Source of the DNA: Massilia sp. 9096
GTDB taxonomy: Bacteria > Pseudomonadota > Gammaproteobacteria > Burkholderiales > Burkholderiaceae_D
Reading direction: 5' to 3'
NCBI RefSeq assembly: GCF_000745265.1
Contig: NZ_JQNN01000002.1
Location: 91,829-155,828 of the forward strand
Length of the DNA: 64,000 bases
Part shown: positions 8,734 through 18,436 of the stretch, piece by piece
Position numbering within the stretch: position 1 is the stretch's first letter
Layout of the letters: every line of letters starts with the position of its first letter
Notes under the pieces: model-generated
What the model saw: the letters and a program-made list of their open reading frames with translations, nothing else
What the model was told of the DNA's origin: nothing
The model's database searches: none
Translations under genes and position numbers: made by a program

Positions 8734-8836
8734 GTCCGCTTCTGGCCGGTAGCAGACGGTCGAGCCAGCATAGCAGGTTGCCGAGCTGGCATACTCTCAG
8801 ACTATCACAACGGGTAGTTTCCGCCCCGAAGCAGAC
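8734..8836 (-). repeat. 103-bp intergenic palindromic repeat, copy 2
   Basis: Full-length copy, ends GTCCGCTT and AAGCAGAC, same core as copy 1. It lies just upstream of the 114-aa gene. Confidence 0.85.
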
Positions 8837-9020
8837 CTTTACTTAACTCTGCTTGCTAGACCACTCCTTCATTACTCTCATTCATTCGCAATTTTTTCTG
8901 CCACCTGGTAGCAAATAAAATGCTTTTGCATTGAGATTCACGCTATATTTCCAATAATTTTTGAACGTTTTGATTGCTTACCGCCGCCTGCTTCATAGCC
9001 AAACCTTGAAGGGAGTTCCC

Positions 9021-10610
9021 ATGAAGAAACGTATCCGCTCGTTCAGCTGGAAACTGGCACGCATCGGTTGCGCTCTGCATCTGATAGCGTCGGGCGGGTA
9101 CACGGCAGCGGAGACCATAAAGGGCTCTCCCGATGTGCAGACCAAGGCCCGCATTACCCGCATTGAAAATGGCTTGCTTGAACCCGTCGTCGTGCAGGGT
9201 GCGCCAGCTCGCATGATGCGCTTGGCCGACCGCATGCGCGACCTTCACGTACCTGGCGTGAGCGTGGCTTTGATCGACGGTGGTCGTATCGCTTGGGCGC
9301 GCGCTTGGGGCGTAGCGGATGCAGCCAGTGGCCGTCCAGTAACTCCCGCCACTCTTTTTCAGGCAGCCTCGATCAGCAAACCCGTCGCGGCCGTCACCAC
9401 ACTCCAACTGGCGGCTCGGCGATTAGTCGACCTGGATGAAAATGTAAATCGCCGCCTGCACCAATGGCATCTGTCGGACAGCCGATTGACGGCGCAACGA
9501 CCAGTGACAGCGCGCGACCTGATAAGCCACACGGCTGGCCTGTCCGAATACGGCCTGTCTGGCTATGCTGCCGAAAGTTCTTGTCCGACCTTGCTGCAGG
9601 TTTTGCAGGGCACTCCTCCAGCGGATAATCCAGAGGTACGGGTCGAAATCGAGCCGGGCACCGGGTACGTCTATTCCAGCCTTGGTTACGCTGTACTCCA
9701 GCAATACCTCACCGATGCGACCGGCCGGCCCTTCAATGAACTGGCCCATAACATGGTTCTGGCGCCGCTCGGGATGCATGACTCGATGTTTGCCACAACG
9801 TTGCCGTTCAAACTGGCCACGCGAGCAGCTGTCGGACACGAAATGGACGGGACACCGCTGTTCGGCGGCTGGCATCGTTATCCCGAACAGGCGGCCGCCG
9901 GCCTATGGACCACTGCGTCCGATTTGGCGCGATTTGCGATCGCGCTGCAAGCGGCAGCCCAAGGCCGCAATGACGATTTCCTGACCCAGCAGCAGACGCG
10001 CGAACTATTGACGCCAGTTCGTGGCCAGTACGGGCTCGGGTTTGAGCTTGATCACCAGGGTCAGGAAGCCACGTTCCACCACAGCGGTTCAAATGCAGGA
10101 TACAAGGCGCTACTATTCGCCTATACTCGGACTGGGCAAGGCGCAGTAATCCTAACGAATGGGGACTATGGTTGGACCTTAATCGAGGAATTCATGCGCA
10201 GCATTGCGGCCGAATACGCGTGGCAGGATTGGCACCAGATCGGGCGCGTTGCGGCGCCCGCTAACCCTGCGCTGTACGACCGTTTCACCGGAGAGTATGT
10301 CGTGTCCAATACTATGCTGCGCATTACACGCCATGGCAGCCATCTGTATGCGTCCGGGCCGCCGTTCGGACCGGACACGGTCGAGCTGATCCCGGCCGGT
10401 GATTATGATTACTTTATTCGCGAAAAGGACGCCAAGCTGCATTTCGATTCAAACGGTGGTGCTCTGGTGCAAACCATCACGTTTGTTGACGGCCGGCCGC
10501 GGCCCGGTAAGCGTATCAGCGGCACCCGCACGTCTGCGGCTGGGGCGTCAGAGAATACTGCGTGGGCTCCAGCTCCCGACCAGAGCACGCAATCGCGTCG
10601 CCAAGATTAA
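9021..10610 (+). CDS. Secreted serine hydrolase, class C beta-lactamase fold
   Basis: A 529-residue protein with an N-terminal signal peptide (about residues 1-30), so probably periplasmic. The start at 9021 has an AAGGGAG ribosome site. The nucleophile motif is S117-I-S-K120. The second motif is Y218-S-S220, where most relatives have Y-S-N. A third, H-S-G in HHSGSNAGYK, lies near residue 355. A C-terminal beta-rich domain follows from about residue 420, as in DUF3471-type hydrolases. Activity is likely esterase, peptidase or beta-lactamase-like, and the substrate is unknown. It stands alone, with repeat copies on both sides. Confidence 0.8.
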   Translation: MKKRIRSFSWKLARIGCALHLIASGGYTAAETIKGSPDVQTKARITRIENGLLEPVVVQGAPARMMRLADRMRDLHVPGVSVALIDGGRIAWARAWGVADAASGRPVTPATLFQAASISKPVAAVTTLQLAARRLVDLDENVNRRLHQWHLSDSRLTAQRPVTARDLISHTAGLSEYGLSGYAAESSCPTLLQVLQGTPPADNPEVRVEIEPGTGYVYSSLGYAVLQQYLTDATGRPFNELAHNMVLAPLGMHDSMFATTLPFKLATRAAVGHEMDGTPLFGGWHRYPEQAAAGLWTTASDLARFAIALQAAAQGRNDDFLTQQQTRELLTPVRGQYGLGFELDHQGQEATFHHSGSNAGYKALLFAYTRTGQGAVILTNGDYGWTLIEEFMRSIAAEYAWQDWHQIGRVAAPANPALYDRFTGEYVVSNTMLRITRHGSHLYASGPPFGPDTVELIPAGDYDYFIREKDAKLHFDSNGGALVQTITFVDGRPRPGKRISGTRTSAAGASENTAWAPAPDQSTQSRRQD

Positions 10611-10650
10611 GTCATCAGAAGAACATTTCGCCACTGTCCCGATCTACAAC

Positions 10651-10752
10651 GGCTACTTGTGGCCGATAGCAGACGGTCGAGCCAGCATAGCATGTTGCCG
10701 GGTTGGAAATGTCTCGTACAGTTACGACAGGTGGCACTCGACCGATAGTACG
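10651..10752 (-). repeat. 103-bp intergenic repeat, copy 3 (diverged)
   Basis: Recognisable by the core GAGCCAGCATAGCATGTTG and the TGGCCGATAGCAGACGG end. It sits between two convergent genes. The 3' end is degraded. Confidence 0.7.
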
Positions 10753-10812
10753 TCATCAAGACCGAGCAGTAGCGTGCCAACAACAATCGCTCGGGTGCGT
10801 CCCGGTTGCCGG

Positions 10813-11202
10813 TTACTTGCTGGCGTCAGCGGCCGGGGGTAAGCCGAGCTGTTGGCGGCAGCTATTACGCATTGCAAGCTGCTCCGCATATGCCTCGGCC
10901 CGTTTCTTTTTCTTCGCGGCCTTATCCAGATTAGCCTGCGTGTCCGTATTGGCCTGCATGGCTTGCGCCGCTTTGATGCGTCGCGCCTCGAATTTGCTCA
11001 TATAGCAGTCGCAATAGGCCGGCAATTTGGCGTTGCCTTTCAAATCTGACTCTCCGAACGGTGCCGGAAAATTGGCGGATTGCAAACAGGCGTTCGAGCC
11101 GGTCATGTCTTGGATAGTCTCAGATTGCGCTTGTGCGTTCGGTAGCGAAATGCAAGCCAAAACAGCCGCGCTAAACAACGTGGTAACGATTTTGCTGTAC
11201 AT
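10813..11202 (-). CDS. Small secreted cysteine-containing protein, unknown function
   Basis: 129 residues with a clear signal peptide (IVTTLFSAAVLACISLPNA, cleaved after AQA). The mature part has four cysteines (ACLQ, YCDCYM, NSCRQ) and a charged helix in the middle (KAAKKKKRAEAYAEQLAMR). The pattern YCDCYMSKFE recalls periplasmic proteins stabilised by disulfides. No family is recognised. Confidence 0.65.
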   Translation of the reverse strand: MYSKIVTTLFSAAVLACISLPNAQAQSETIQDMTGSNACLQSANFPAPFGESDLKGNAKLPAYCDCYMSKFEARRIKAAQAMQANTDTQANLDKAAKKKKRAEAYAEQLAMRNSCRQQLGLPPAADASK

Positions 11203-11405
11203 CGTATGGGCTCCCGTTAGTTCGGAAAATCTAGTGTACGATTTTGTTGTCCACAGTACAAGTTTTAGACTATCGCCCGCTTTTTCCGGTTGTGTTCAGC
11301 CCGACCCAGCGACGCTAAGCGTTGTTTAACAGCGAAGAACATCGCGGCACAAGTATTCCTCATTGGCTTTAAAGCACTGATTGACGAAGTTAGGATAATC
11401 CTAAC

Positions 11406-11508
11406 GTCCGCCTCTGGCCGAACCCGGCCAGTCGAGCCAGCATAGCAGGTTGCTTCAGGGGAAAGTTCACGGAGTATCACAAACGACCGCAACCGACCCA
11501 TTCCGGAC
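11406..11508 (-). repeat. 103-bp intergenic palindromic repeat, copy 4
   Basis: Full length, ends GTCCGCCT and TTCCGGAC. It starts 14 bp below the stop of the minus-strand gene at 11523. Confidence 0.85.
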
Positions 11509-11522
11509 GTAGCTTTCTCTGA

Positions 11523-12041
11523 TTAACGTCGTGTAGGCAGATGTTCGATCAGAGCGTCGAGTGTCACAGTGTCCTCATCGCCCTGCGCCAGCGATCGTAA
11601 GTCGACACCGCTAACGATGCCGCCATGTCGGAACGCCTTGACTTGCGCTAGTTCCTTTCCATCCTTGACCTTGACAGGAGCCCACTCTACGAACCCTGGT
11701 TTCATGTGGACGAGGATGGGCTGATGCGTGATCGGAAAATGTGTACCACCCCATTCGCCGATTCGGGTGTCGAACGTGTGCGGCCCGGGTTGCATGTCGC
11801 CAAGCAGTACCCTATCGACCACGAATTCCGTCTTGTCACATCCGCCATCGTTTGAAATGCAGACGTATGTAGTTCCATCGGGATTATGACGACCGCTGGC
11901 CGCGCAAAGGTCTGCGCAGTACTGGCCACCGCGCGGTTCCAAAGTGACGCGCTCCACATGGGCGACGAAAAGTGATTCCTGCGCCTTTGCCGAAGTGCAT
12001 GCGACCCACGACAGAGCCATGCACAAGAATAGTGTTTTCAT
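11523..12041 (-). CDS. Secreted protein of unknown function, 172 aa
   Basis: Starts at ATG 12041 with a signal peptide (MKTLFLCMALSWVACTSAKA). The mature protein has several cysteines (QYCADLCAASG, VCISNDGGCDK) and a beta-rich body (FVVDRVLLGDMQPG, then GTHFPITHQPILVHM). The body recalls the inhibitor-like beta sandwiches of small periplasmic proteins. The longer upstream frame reads into repeat copy 5. The family is not recognised. Confidence 0.65.
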   Translation of the reverse strand: MKTLFLCMALSWVACTSAKAQESLFVAHVERVTLEPRGGQYCADLCAASGRHNPDGTTYVCISNDGGCDKTEFVVDRVLLGDMQPGPHTFDTRIGEWGGTHFPITHQPILVHMKPGFVEWAPVKVKDGKELAQVKAFRHGGIVSGVDLRSLAQGDEDTVTLDALIEHLPTRR

Positions 12042-12091
12042 AACTGCCGCCGATGAAGCACAACGAACATGGGTTTTCCTTTCGAGATTTA

Positions 12092-12195
12092 TGGCCGCTT
12101 TTGGCCGGTAGCGGACGGTCAGTTCAGCATAGCATGTTGCCGAGTCGAAAAAACAACCGACTGTCGCGAACTTCCGCTGCCGACCCGAAGCAGTC
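12092..12195 (-). repeat. 103-bp intergenic repeat, copy 5
   Basis: Near full length; core TTCAGCATAGCATGTTGCC, right end CGACCCGAAGCAGTC. Slightly diverged. Confidence 0.75.
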
Positions 12196-12308
12196 ATAGA
12201 GTACATATTAAAATCGCACCCATCACGTGTAGTCGTTCAGCCTTATTAGCCACGATACTCAGCAATTTCGCGGGCAAATTTCTGAAGAAAAACCTGAACA
12301 TGCGGCAG

Positions 12309-12671
12309 TTAGTTAGTCAACGCAGCCACGTCATAGTTTTTCGCCCAAGCATTTTTTTCGCCTAAGAAAATCTCTTTAATGAAGAAAAAACGGTCCCAAA
12401 AAGGGGTTTCTCGAAGTTTTTCGCAGAAGAGTTGGTAGCTCTCATGATCTTTAGCTTCGATCATCCAGATATCGGTAATTGTTGCCGTGTAAAACTCAGT
12501 GTCATACCAGTTCAATTTCACACCTGTAGAGAATTCTTCGAGAATAGGTTGAAACGTTCCTCGCGCGTGAGCGAGTCGCTCCTCAAACGAAAAGCCGAGC
12601 CACTCTGGAGAAGTCTTAACAAGAAAAAACGCAGTAAATTTTGCATTGAAGTTAACGCTTTGTTGAGTCAT
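12309..12671 (-). CDS. Darcynin-family protein
   Basis: A 120-residue cytoplasmic protein. FTAFFLVKTSPEWLGFSFEE at the N-terminus, the central WYDTEFYTATITDIWM and the end FFIKEIFLGEKNAWAKNYDV match the darcynin family. These are small ferredoxin-fold proteins known mainly from Acinetobacter and Burkholderiales, with no settled function. It is divergent from the TetR gene at 12751 and shares an 80-bp promoter region with it, so it is a plausible TetR target. Confidence 0.8.
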   Translation of the reverse strand: MTQQSVNFNAKFTAFFLVKTSPEWLGFSFEERLAHARGTFQPILEEFSTGVKLNWYDTEFYTATITDIWMIEAKDHESYQLFCEKLRETPFWDRFFFIKEIFLGEKNAWAKNYDVAALTN

Positions 12672-12698
12672 TTTTTAACCTAATGTGTCGGAAAAGAG

Positions 12699-12718
12699 GC
12701 TATAGTATGCGAGCTATA
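12699..12718. promoter_or_regulatory. Candidate TetR operator between darcynin and tetR genes
   Basis: TATAG and CTATA form an inverted pair with an 8-bp spacer, midway between the two divergent genes. GCTATA also occurs twice here as a direct repeat. Position favours an operator; the half sites are short. Confidence 0.3.
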
Positions 12719-12750
12719 ACTCACCTTAACAACTCGCTTTCTTGCTCACC

Positions 12751-13371
12751 ATGCCTTTGACTTCTAAGAATCGCCCTATACCCCGCAAGAGCCCCAGGCA
12801 GGATCGATCCGCTTACACAGTGAGCACCATCATCGAGGCAGCAGCTCGCATTTTGGAGACAGAAGCTCACAACGGCTTCTCTACCAATGCCGTGGCGCAT
12901 AAAGCAGGAGTCAGCATCGGCACCCTGTACCAATACTTTCCAAACAAAGAGGCAGTTTTGGGAGCCCTTCTTGCTCGCGAAACCGCTCAGCTTCTCTCAC
13001 ATGCTGAGTTAGCTCTTGAGCAGCCACTTGCCGAAGAGGCTTTTTCGATTCTGATCTCAGCAGCGATCGAGCATCAATTCAAAAGGCCAAGGCTTGCAAG
13101 GATTCTGGACTTTGAAGAAGCGCATCTACCCTTTGACGATGCCACACGAAAAATCAACGATGGTGTTACTGATGTTGTCTTGCAAATAATTGGACGCCTT
13201 GGCTCCCGCTTTCGGGACACAGACCAGACAGTTGCACAGGATGTGATTGCAATAATTAAGGGAATTGTCGATGCCGCCGGTTCCGCTGCCGAAACTGATT
13301 CGGTAGCAGTACAAAAGCGGGTTCGGCGCGCAGTATTTGGATATTTATCGCTTCACGATAAACGCGATTGA
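12751..13371 (+). CDS. TetR-family repressor
   Basis: 206 residues from ATG 12751; a TTG at 12742 is the alternative. The N-terminal helix-turn-helix (about residues 25-70) reads AHKAGVSIGTLYQYFPNKEA, the TetR signature. The C-terminal ligand domain is typical in length. The divergent darcynin gene is the likely target, and the regulator may repress itself through the same region. Ligand unknown. Confidence 0.85.
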   Translation: MPLTSKNRPIPRKSPRQDRSAYTVSTIIEAAARILETEAHNGFSTNAVAHKAGVSIGTLYQYFPNKEAVLGALLARETAQLLSHAELALEQPLAEEAFSILISAAIEHQFKRPRLARILDFEEAHLPFDDATRKINDGVTDVVLQIIGRLGSRFRDTDQTVAQDVIAIIKGIVDAAGSAAETDSVAVQKRVRRAVFGYLSLHDKRD

Positions 13372-13390
13372 TCAAGTAGCGATTCCGAAT

Positions 13391-13492
13391 GGCTGCTTAT
13401 GGCCGGTTGCAGACGGTCGAGCCAGCTTAGCATGTTGCTGGTCTGACAAACTCTCGAACTGTCTTCACAAGCTGCTTCCGACTAAAGCAAAC
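13391..13492 (-). repeat. 103-bp intergenic repeat, copy 6
   Basis: Core GAGCCAGCTTAGCATGTTGC and left end GGCTGCTTATGGCC. It lies between the convergent tetR and GFA genes, 13 bp from the GFA stop. Confidence 0.75.
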
Positions 13493-13505
13493 CTTGTCAC
13501 AGCCC

Positions 13506-13916
13506 CTATTGGGGCGACTGTGGGAAGTGAGGAATTGCCGGATCAAGGCATACCCATTGCTGCGCATTAGCGGTATAGATGTCGAGCATGGGTTTGAAAT
13601 CGGCAGTATCATCCAATGAGGGAAATCGGATCGACGTGAATTGTGGATTTGCTTCGCTGGTCGTGAACAAGGGAGTGCCACAGTCGGCGCAAAAGCTACG
13701 GGTGGCGAGCCCACCGCTGCTTGCAGTCACAGCGTAGGTTTTCGGTGTACCGCTAACCCGAAGATCTGCGGCCATGACAACGATACCGGACGCAAAAGGA
13801 GCGCCACTGGAGAGCTGGCAATCGCTGCAATGGCAATTGATCATGGCAATAGGCTCTCGCGCGCTCGTGTAGCGGATCGATCCGCATGCACATCTACCTG
13901 AAATAGGAATTTTCAT
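13506..13916 (-). CDS. GFA-family zinc protein (CENP-V/GFA fold)
   Basis: 136 residues. All zinc-binding cysteines of the GFA fold are present: C9 and C11 (CACG), C28, C30 and C33 (CHCSDC), and C76 and C79 (FCADCG). The founding member of the family was reported to help glutathione-formaldehyde adduct formation, but most relatives lack proof of activity. The gene is monocistronic, with repeat copies on both sides. Confidence 0.85.
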   Translation of the reverse strand: MKIPISGRCACGSIRYTSAREPIAMINCHCSDCQLSSGAPFASGIVVMAADLRVSGTPKTYAVTASSGGLATRSFCADCGTPLFTTSEANPQFTSIRFPSLDDTADFKPMLDIYTANAQQWVCLDPAIPHFPQSPQ

Positions 13917-13965
13917 TTTATGGGTTGTTATCGATAAAATTTAACTGCATCGGCTGACCAGGTAG

Positions 13966-14015
13966 CCGTCTGCTTCTGGCCGATAGCCGTCTCTGCTGAA
14001 CGACTTAAAGAGACG
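13966..14015 (-). repeat. Partial copy (7) of the intergenic repeat
   Basis: Only the outer end GTCTGCTTCTGGCCGATAG survives, upstream of the GFA gene. Next to it CGTCTC and GAGACG form a separate short inverted repeat (about 13988-14015). Confidence 0.5.
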
Positions 14016-14028
14016 TCTGCAGTCTAGG

Positions 14029-14073
14029 GCCCGCGAATGGCGGTCATTGCGATCGCCATTCGCGTTCGCGGGC
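14029..14073 (-). terminator. Stem-loop below the ferritin-like gene
   Basis: GCCCGCGAATGGCG pairs with CGCCATT...CGCGGGC with one 6-nt bulge. It begins 10 bp past the stop at 14083. There is no strong U-tract, so it may be a weak terminator or a 3'-end stabilising hairpin. Confidence 0.5.
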
Positions 14074-14082
14074 GTTCAATGA

Positions 14083-15060
14083 TCAGGCGTAAGCTGTGCT
14101 CATATTAAGCGAGCCGTTGGCACCCTTAGGGAAAAATCCGCCCATTGTGACCGACTCCTTGGTGAGATAGACGATGTTAAGAACGTCGCCGGGGGCACGA
14201 CTAAATGCGATACCGTTAGCATCGGTCGGTACGATGTTCGACATCGTTGCATCGCTAGCATTGACGATACCTTGATCGTCGTCGGTCGAGTTGTCCAGAC
14301 TGTCGCGCGCGTCTGATATCGCGCCGGCCCCGGCACGGAGAGCAGGTGTTGTCAGCCCTTTCGTGTACAGAACCGTGCGAATTAGCCCAGCGTGATAAGC
14401 CTCGACAGCTAGGATGCCTGCGGCGGCTTCCAAAAAGGTTTTGTTTGTGATCAGCGGTGAAGCGCCTTTGTAAGCGGTGACGCCCACGTCTTCAAAGATG
14501 AAGGCTCCGAGTAAAAAATTCTCATCGCTAGCGTATGGATTGAAAACTTGGCCTGCTCCGACTAGGCCAGCAGCTCGGGCTGCAGTCGAAAACGCACCGT
14601 TCGGGTCGGTGCCGCCAATGTCGATCGCAGGCATGGCGACGGCTGCTGACCCCAGCGCCGTGCGCAGGAAGCCGACGTGAGCCACCTCGTCCTGGGCGAT
14701 CTCCTTGGCATACTGTGCTACCACCGGATCGTTAAAAGGCACTTTCGTGCCGCCCGTAACTGTTCCCTGCGTCCCGGTGCCTGTGAGCATATTCGATGGC
14801 AAGCCAGTACCAAACACCGCATACGAGTAAAACTGCGCTTCGAGATATTCCAAGTTCAATGCAAAATTCAAAATGTCGGTATCAGTAGGTGCCGCAGCTT
14901 GCGCAATTGCATCGTGTACTGAGCCACCACAAGCGCTAAGAATTGTGCCACCTACCAAACCGACGCTGAGTCCACCCACGTTCTTAAAAAACGAGCGGCG
15001 CTTTTCAAGCTTTTGCTTACGGGATTCCAGCAGTGCAAGAGTTACATTAGTATCCGTCAT
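14083..15060 (-). CDS. Ferritin-like (Ferritin_2) protein with twin-arginine signal
   Basis: 325 residues. [11 protein letters not shown] near the N-terminus, followed by a hydrophobic stretch ([16 protein letters not shown]), looks like a Tat signal, possibly with a lipobox-like cysteine. The mature part carries two helix pairs with metal-ligand candidates: [14 protein letters not shown] and [13 protein letters not shown], then FIFEDVG and [10 protein letters not shown]. This matches the desiccation-related ferritin-like family. A role in oxidative or desiccation stress is family knowledge. A stem-loop follows the stop. Confidence 0.8.
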   Translation of the reverse strand: MTDTNVTLALLESRKQKLEKRRSFFKNVGGLSVGLVGGTILSACGGSVHDAIAQAAAPTDTDILNFALNLEYLEAQFYSYAVFGTGLPSNMLTGTGTQGTVTGGTKVPFNDPVVAQYAKEIAQDEVAHVGFLRTALGSAAVAMPAIDIGGTDPNGAFSTAARAAGLVGAGQVFNPYASDENFLLGAFIFEDVGVTAYKGASPLITNKTFLEAAAGILAVEAYHAGLIRTVLYTKGLTTPALRAGAGAISDARDSLDNSTDDDQGIVNASDATMSNIVPTDANGIAFSRAPGDVLNIVYLTKESVTMGGFFPKGANGSLNMSTAYA

Positions 15061-16070
15061 GGTATTTCTCCTTTGATTAAAAATGGGAAATCATCAGCAC
15101 ATGCAACAGTTTAACGCCGGAAATTGCCCGTTAAATTTGCACTGTGTATGTCGTATACGTAAAAAAACTCAAATCGGATTCAAAATTTTTCTTTTATTTT
15201 TTTCTATTAAGAGAAATAATGAAAGGAAACCACTTGCTTCGCTGCGCTTTGTCTACTTAGGGCCCAATCCACCTAAATCTTGTCCATTGGTAAATTTCCA
15301 GATTAGAGTGACGGAAGCATTCGATAGAATGCATGAGTTACCGAAAAATCAACGAACAGCAGAGATTGCGCTCCAGACCGTAACGCTCCTGTTTGAGAAA
15401 AGCGAGCATGAGAAATATGATGCAAGAGTTAACATCCGATCACGTTTTCAGAAGACGGCATCAATAACTTCTGAATTCGCGCCAAAACATTACGTTCACA
15501 GTACACTAAAACGGCAGCGCAACCGGAACGACAACCGGTTTCTTTACATAAAGTTGACGTGCACCGACTATTCGTTGTCGGATGCCGCGTTTAGGCAATA
15601 TAGGAATCCTTATCAACGCGTTTACCCACTCAACGTTTCAACTCGTCTTGACACCGTATGGGCCGGCATCGCGTTCGGCACAGTTCAAGACGAAGTTCAG
15701 GCATGACCCCGCGTCAAAACATTGCGCGATGGCTCGCTGTCACCCGTTCGCATGAACTGACCTGCACGCCGCAACGTGTGACGATGATCGAATCTCGGTC
15801 TAGCATCAGCGATGGCGGTGATTGACTGCACCACCGTATGCTGGCGTACCCGCCATACTAGAATTTGCTTCGCGGCGGTGGATGGCGAACCGCTTTCGAC
15901 AGTCGGCTGGGCATCCTGGCGCGCTCGCTAACCCATTTTGCGAGTACAGGCAATCCAAGCCCGGCTATTGCTCGGCATTGAGAGGCTCTTCACCGAGGCA
16001 TCGAGTTCACGCTTGCGAGTCTGGAAGAGAGCTGCCGATAGTAATTCGCTACCGCTGAAATTTGCCGAGC
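15061..16070. other. 1-kb region without a supported gene
   Basis: The first ~150 bp are AT-rich and upstream of the ferritin-like gene, so they likely hold its promoter. A 207-codon plus-strand frame at 15083-15706 has no recognisable domain, and its composition looks non-coding. The rest shows nothing I can assign. Confidence 0.45.
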
Positions 16071-16117
16071 GTCCGCTTCTGGCCGATAGCAGACGGTTGA
16101 GACAGCATAGAATGTTG
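16071..16117 (-). repeat. Partial copy (8) of the intergenic repeat
   Basis: The outer 47 bp (CGTCCGCTTCTGGCCGATAG and the core start) abut the stop codon of the GGDEF-EAL gene at 16118. The other half is missing. Confidence 0.65.
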
Positions 16118-18436
16118 CTATGCCGCCACCAATTTCCCTATGCGACCTAGCTGCGACACGAGATGCTCCAAAGGCACTGGTCGGGAGAATAGGTAGCCTT
16201 GCATAGCAGGAGCTCCATTTGCGGCGAGAAAGCGTGCTTGAGCAACAGTTTCTACCCCTTCGGCCACGACTTGCAGTCCTAAGTGACCGGCCATAGCGAT
16301 AATCGATTGAACGATGGCGCTGCCATTGGCCTTGCCATTCTGGCTATTTTCGTCTTCGTTAGCTATATCGTTTATGAAACTGCGGTCGATTTTTAATTCG
16401 AATAGAGGCATACGTCTGAGGTAAGCCAAGCTAGAATAACCAGTCCCAAAATCGTCTATCGACATGCGGATTCCAAGCGCAGCAAGTTCGTGCATGCGAT
16501 CGATAACATTGTCATGTGAATCGACGAACAGGCCTTCGGTTACTTCGAAAATGAGCTGGTCAGCCGGTGTCGCAGTATCGTGCAGCAGCGTCCGAACATC
16601 CTCAACAAAATTAGGATGACGAAATTGGGTCGGACTGACATTCACAGATAGTGGCATACTGTGACCTGCTTTGGTCAGTGCGTGCCAAGCAGCGCACGCA
16701 CTGCGCAGAGCAAATTGGCCCAGAACAATGATCAGACCATTTTCCTCAGCGAGCGGAATGAATAGGTCCGGCGGTACCGTGCTACCGTCGGCACGACGCC
16801 ACCGCATCAGCAATTCAGCTCCGACGGGACTGCCTTCAGGATTGACTTGCAATTGCAAGTGCATACTCAGTTCGCTATTGTGGAGGGCTGCAGCAAGGTC
16901 GTCCTGCAAGGTCAGCCGGAACTCCATTTCGGCACGCATAGTGGCCTCAAACAAGACTACCCGGTTCCGCCCACTGGTCTTGGCACGGTACATAGCTGTG
17001 TCGGCTTCCGACAAAAGGTCTTGAACGGTGTTCGTCCGCTTACCCATCAAAGTGACACCGATGCTGGCCGATGACTGGTACTCGTGGCCGTTGATTGCAA
17101 ACCCTTCGGCAACCGCGTAACGGATCTTTTCTGCCATTGCCAGCGCGGTGACGGTAGCAAGATGCTCATCGTAGCCTAGACCAGCTAGCATCACCACAAA
17201 TTCATCGCCACCTAACCGCGCCACGGTGTCCCGCGGCCCGACCAGGCCAGATAAGCGCGCACCTGCAGCGGCCAGTAGATTGTCACCAATGGCATGGCCG
17301 CGAGCATCGTTGAGCACCTTGAAGTTGTCCAGGTCGATGAACATTATCGCACTAATGCCAGCGCTCGCGTCAGCAACTAGGACTTCCAAGCGTTCCATTA
17401 GCAATCGGCGGTTGGGTAGTCCCGTTAGTACATCATAGAACGCTAGCTTATGGATGCTCGTTTCAGACTTTTTGCGCTCTGTGATGTCATGGGCAGTACC
17501 GACCCAATGAGTTCGCACCCCACTGGCGTCAGCAAAGGGCTTCAGCTCAAATTCGATCCAATATGAGATACCGTTTTTTGTGTAATATTCCAACTCGCTC
17601 GACACTGCAACACCGTTATTGATCGCATCGCGGATGCGAGCTATTTCAAGTGGACTGGAATTGGGGCCCAAGAGTATTCGCCAGCTACCACCTATCATCT
17701 CCTCGCGGCTGTATCCCGTGTGCCGTTCAAAAGCATCGTTGACATAAATTATCGGCTGAGCAGCGCCAGGGCTGTCGACAATGCGGGCAATTACTACCAT
17801 GTCGCTTAGGCCCGATAAAGCGGCAGCAGTCAGGCTCAATTCAGCATTGACTTCATGTAGCTCAAGTTTGCCCTCATGTAGAGAATGAGCGGTCGCGTGC
17901 AGTTCCACAAGGGAATCGGCAAGACGTTTCAACAAGAACGAACACGATAGGGTCATTCCTGTACCAAGAAAACTATAGGTAATCGTGATTAACATAGCAT
18001 AGCCGAAGCCACTCTGGTCAACCCCTGCCAGGTGAACGGTTCCGATCCCGCTATAGCTAATAACGAAAACCGCGACACTGCCAATAGCGGTCGTAAATAA
18101 GGCGACTTTTGTACCAAGCAGTAACGTTGCCATGATTGGTCCGGCCAGCAAATAGATCTGGCTGCTCGTGCCAACCGTCACCATCAAACCGCAACCGAAT
18201 ATCAGATTCATAGCTAGAAATTGCATGACTCTGAACCGAAATGAGATGTGCTGTGCCAAGCGTAAAGCGGCTACCCAGCTCAGCGCAATAACATCAAGCA
18301 CAATCACCGCTTGTAAATTATTACCTAATAAACTTAGGCTAGGAACAGCTGCCATTAGGCCTAGTACAAGCGTAATAGTTAGAATCGCATTAAATAACTG
18401 CGTCCGCCAACGTGCCAAATTTTCGAGGGAGTTCAA
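16118..18436 (-). CDS. Membrane-bound PAS-GGDEF-EAL cyclic-di-GMP signalling protein
   Basis: 772 residues. About six hydrophobic segments fill residues 15-170, then a PAS domain (about 205-325: YVNDAFERHTGYSREEMIGG). The GGDEF domain (about 330-495) has an intact GGDEF at 409-413. The inhibitory site is missing, with G at 400 where RxxD would need R. The EAL domain (about 505-765) has E542-L-L in place of EAL, with DDFGTGYSSL, KIDRSFI and VVAEGVET all present. Both cyclase and phosphodiesterase activity are possible. It sits alone on the minus strand and probably acts at the inner membrane as a sensor. Confidence 0.9.
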   Translation of the reverse strand: MNSLENLARWRTQLFNAILTITLVLGLMAAVPSLSLLGNNLQAVIVLDVIALSWVAALRLAQHISFRFRVMQFLAMNLIFGCGLMVTVGTSSQIYLLAGPIMATLLLGTKVALFTTAIGSVAVFVISYSGIGTVHLAGVDQSGFGYAMLITITYSFLGTGMTLSCSFLLKRLADSLVELHATAHSLHEGKLELHEVNAELSLTAAALSGLSDMVVIARIVDSPGAAQPIIYVNDAFERHTGYSREEMIGGSWRILLGPNSSPLEIARIRDAINNGVAVSSELEYYTKNGISYWIEFELKPFADASGVRTHWVGTAHDITERKKSETSIHKLAFYDVLTGLPNRRLLMERLEVLVADASAGISAIMFIDLDNFKVLNDARGHAIGDNLLAAAGARLSGLVGPRDTVARLGGDEFVVMLAGLGYDEHLATVTALAMAEKIRYAVAEGFAINGHEYQSSASIGVTLMGKRTNTVQDLLSEADTAMYRAKTSGRNRVVLFEATMRAEMEFRLTLQDDLAAALHNSELSMHLQLQVNPEGSPVGAELLMRWRRADGSTVPPDLFIPLAEENGLIIVLGQFALRSACAAWHALTKAGHSMPLSVNVSPTQFRHPNFVEDVRTLLHDTATPADQLIFEVTEGLFVDSHDNVIDRMHELAALGIRMSIDDFGTGYSSLAYLRRMPLFELKIDRSFINDIANEDENSQNGKANGSAIVQSIIAMAGHLGLQVVAEGVETVAQARFLAANGAPAMQGYLFSRPVPLEHLVSQLGRIGKLVAA

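Noticed and set aside
15083..15706. 207-codon plus-strand frame
   Set aside because: No domain, irregular composition and poor start context. It lies over the promoter region of the ferritin-like gene.
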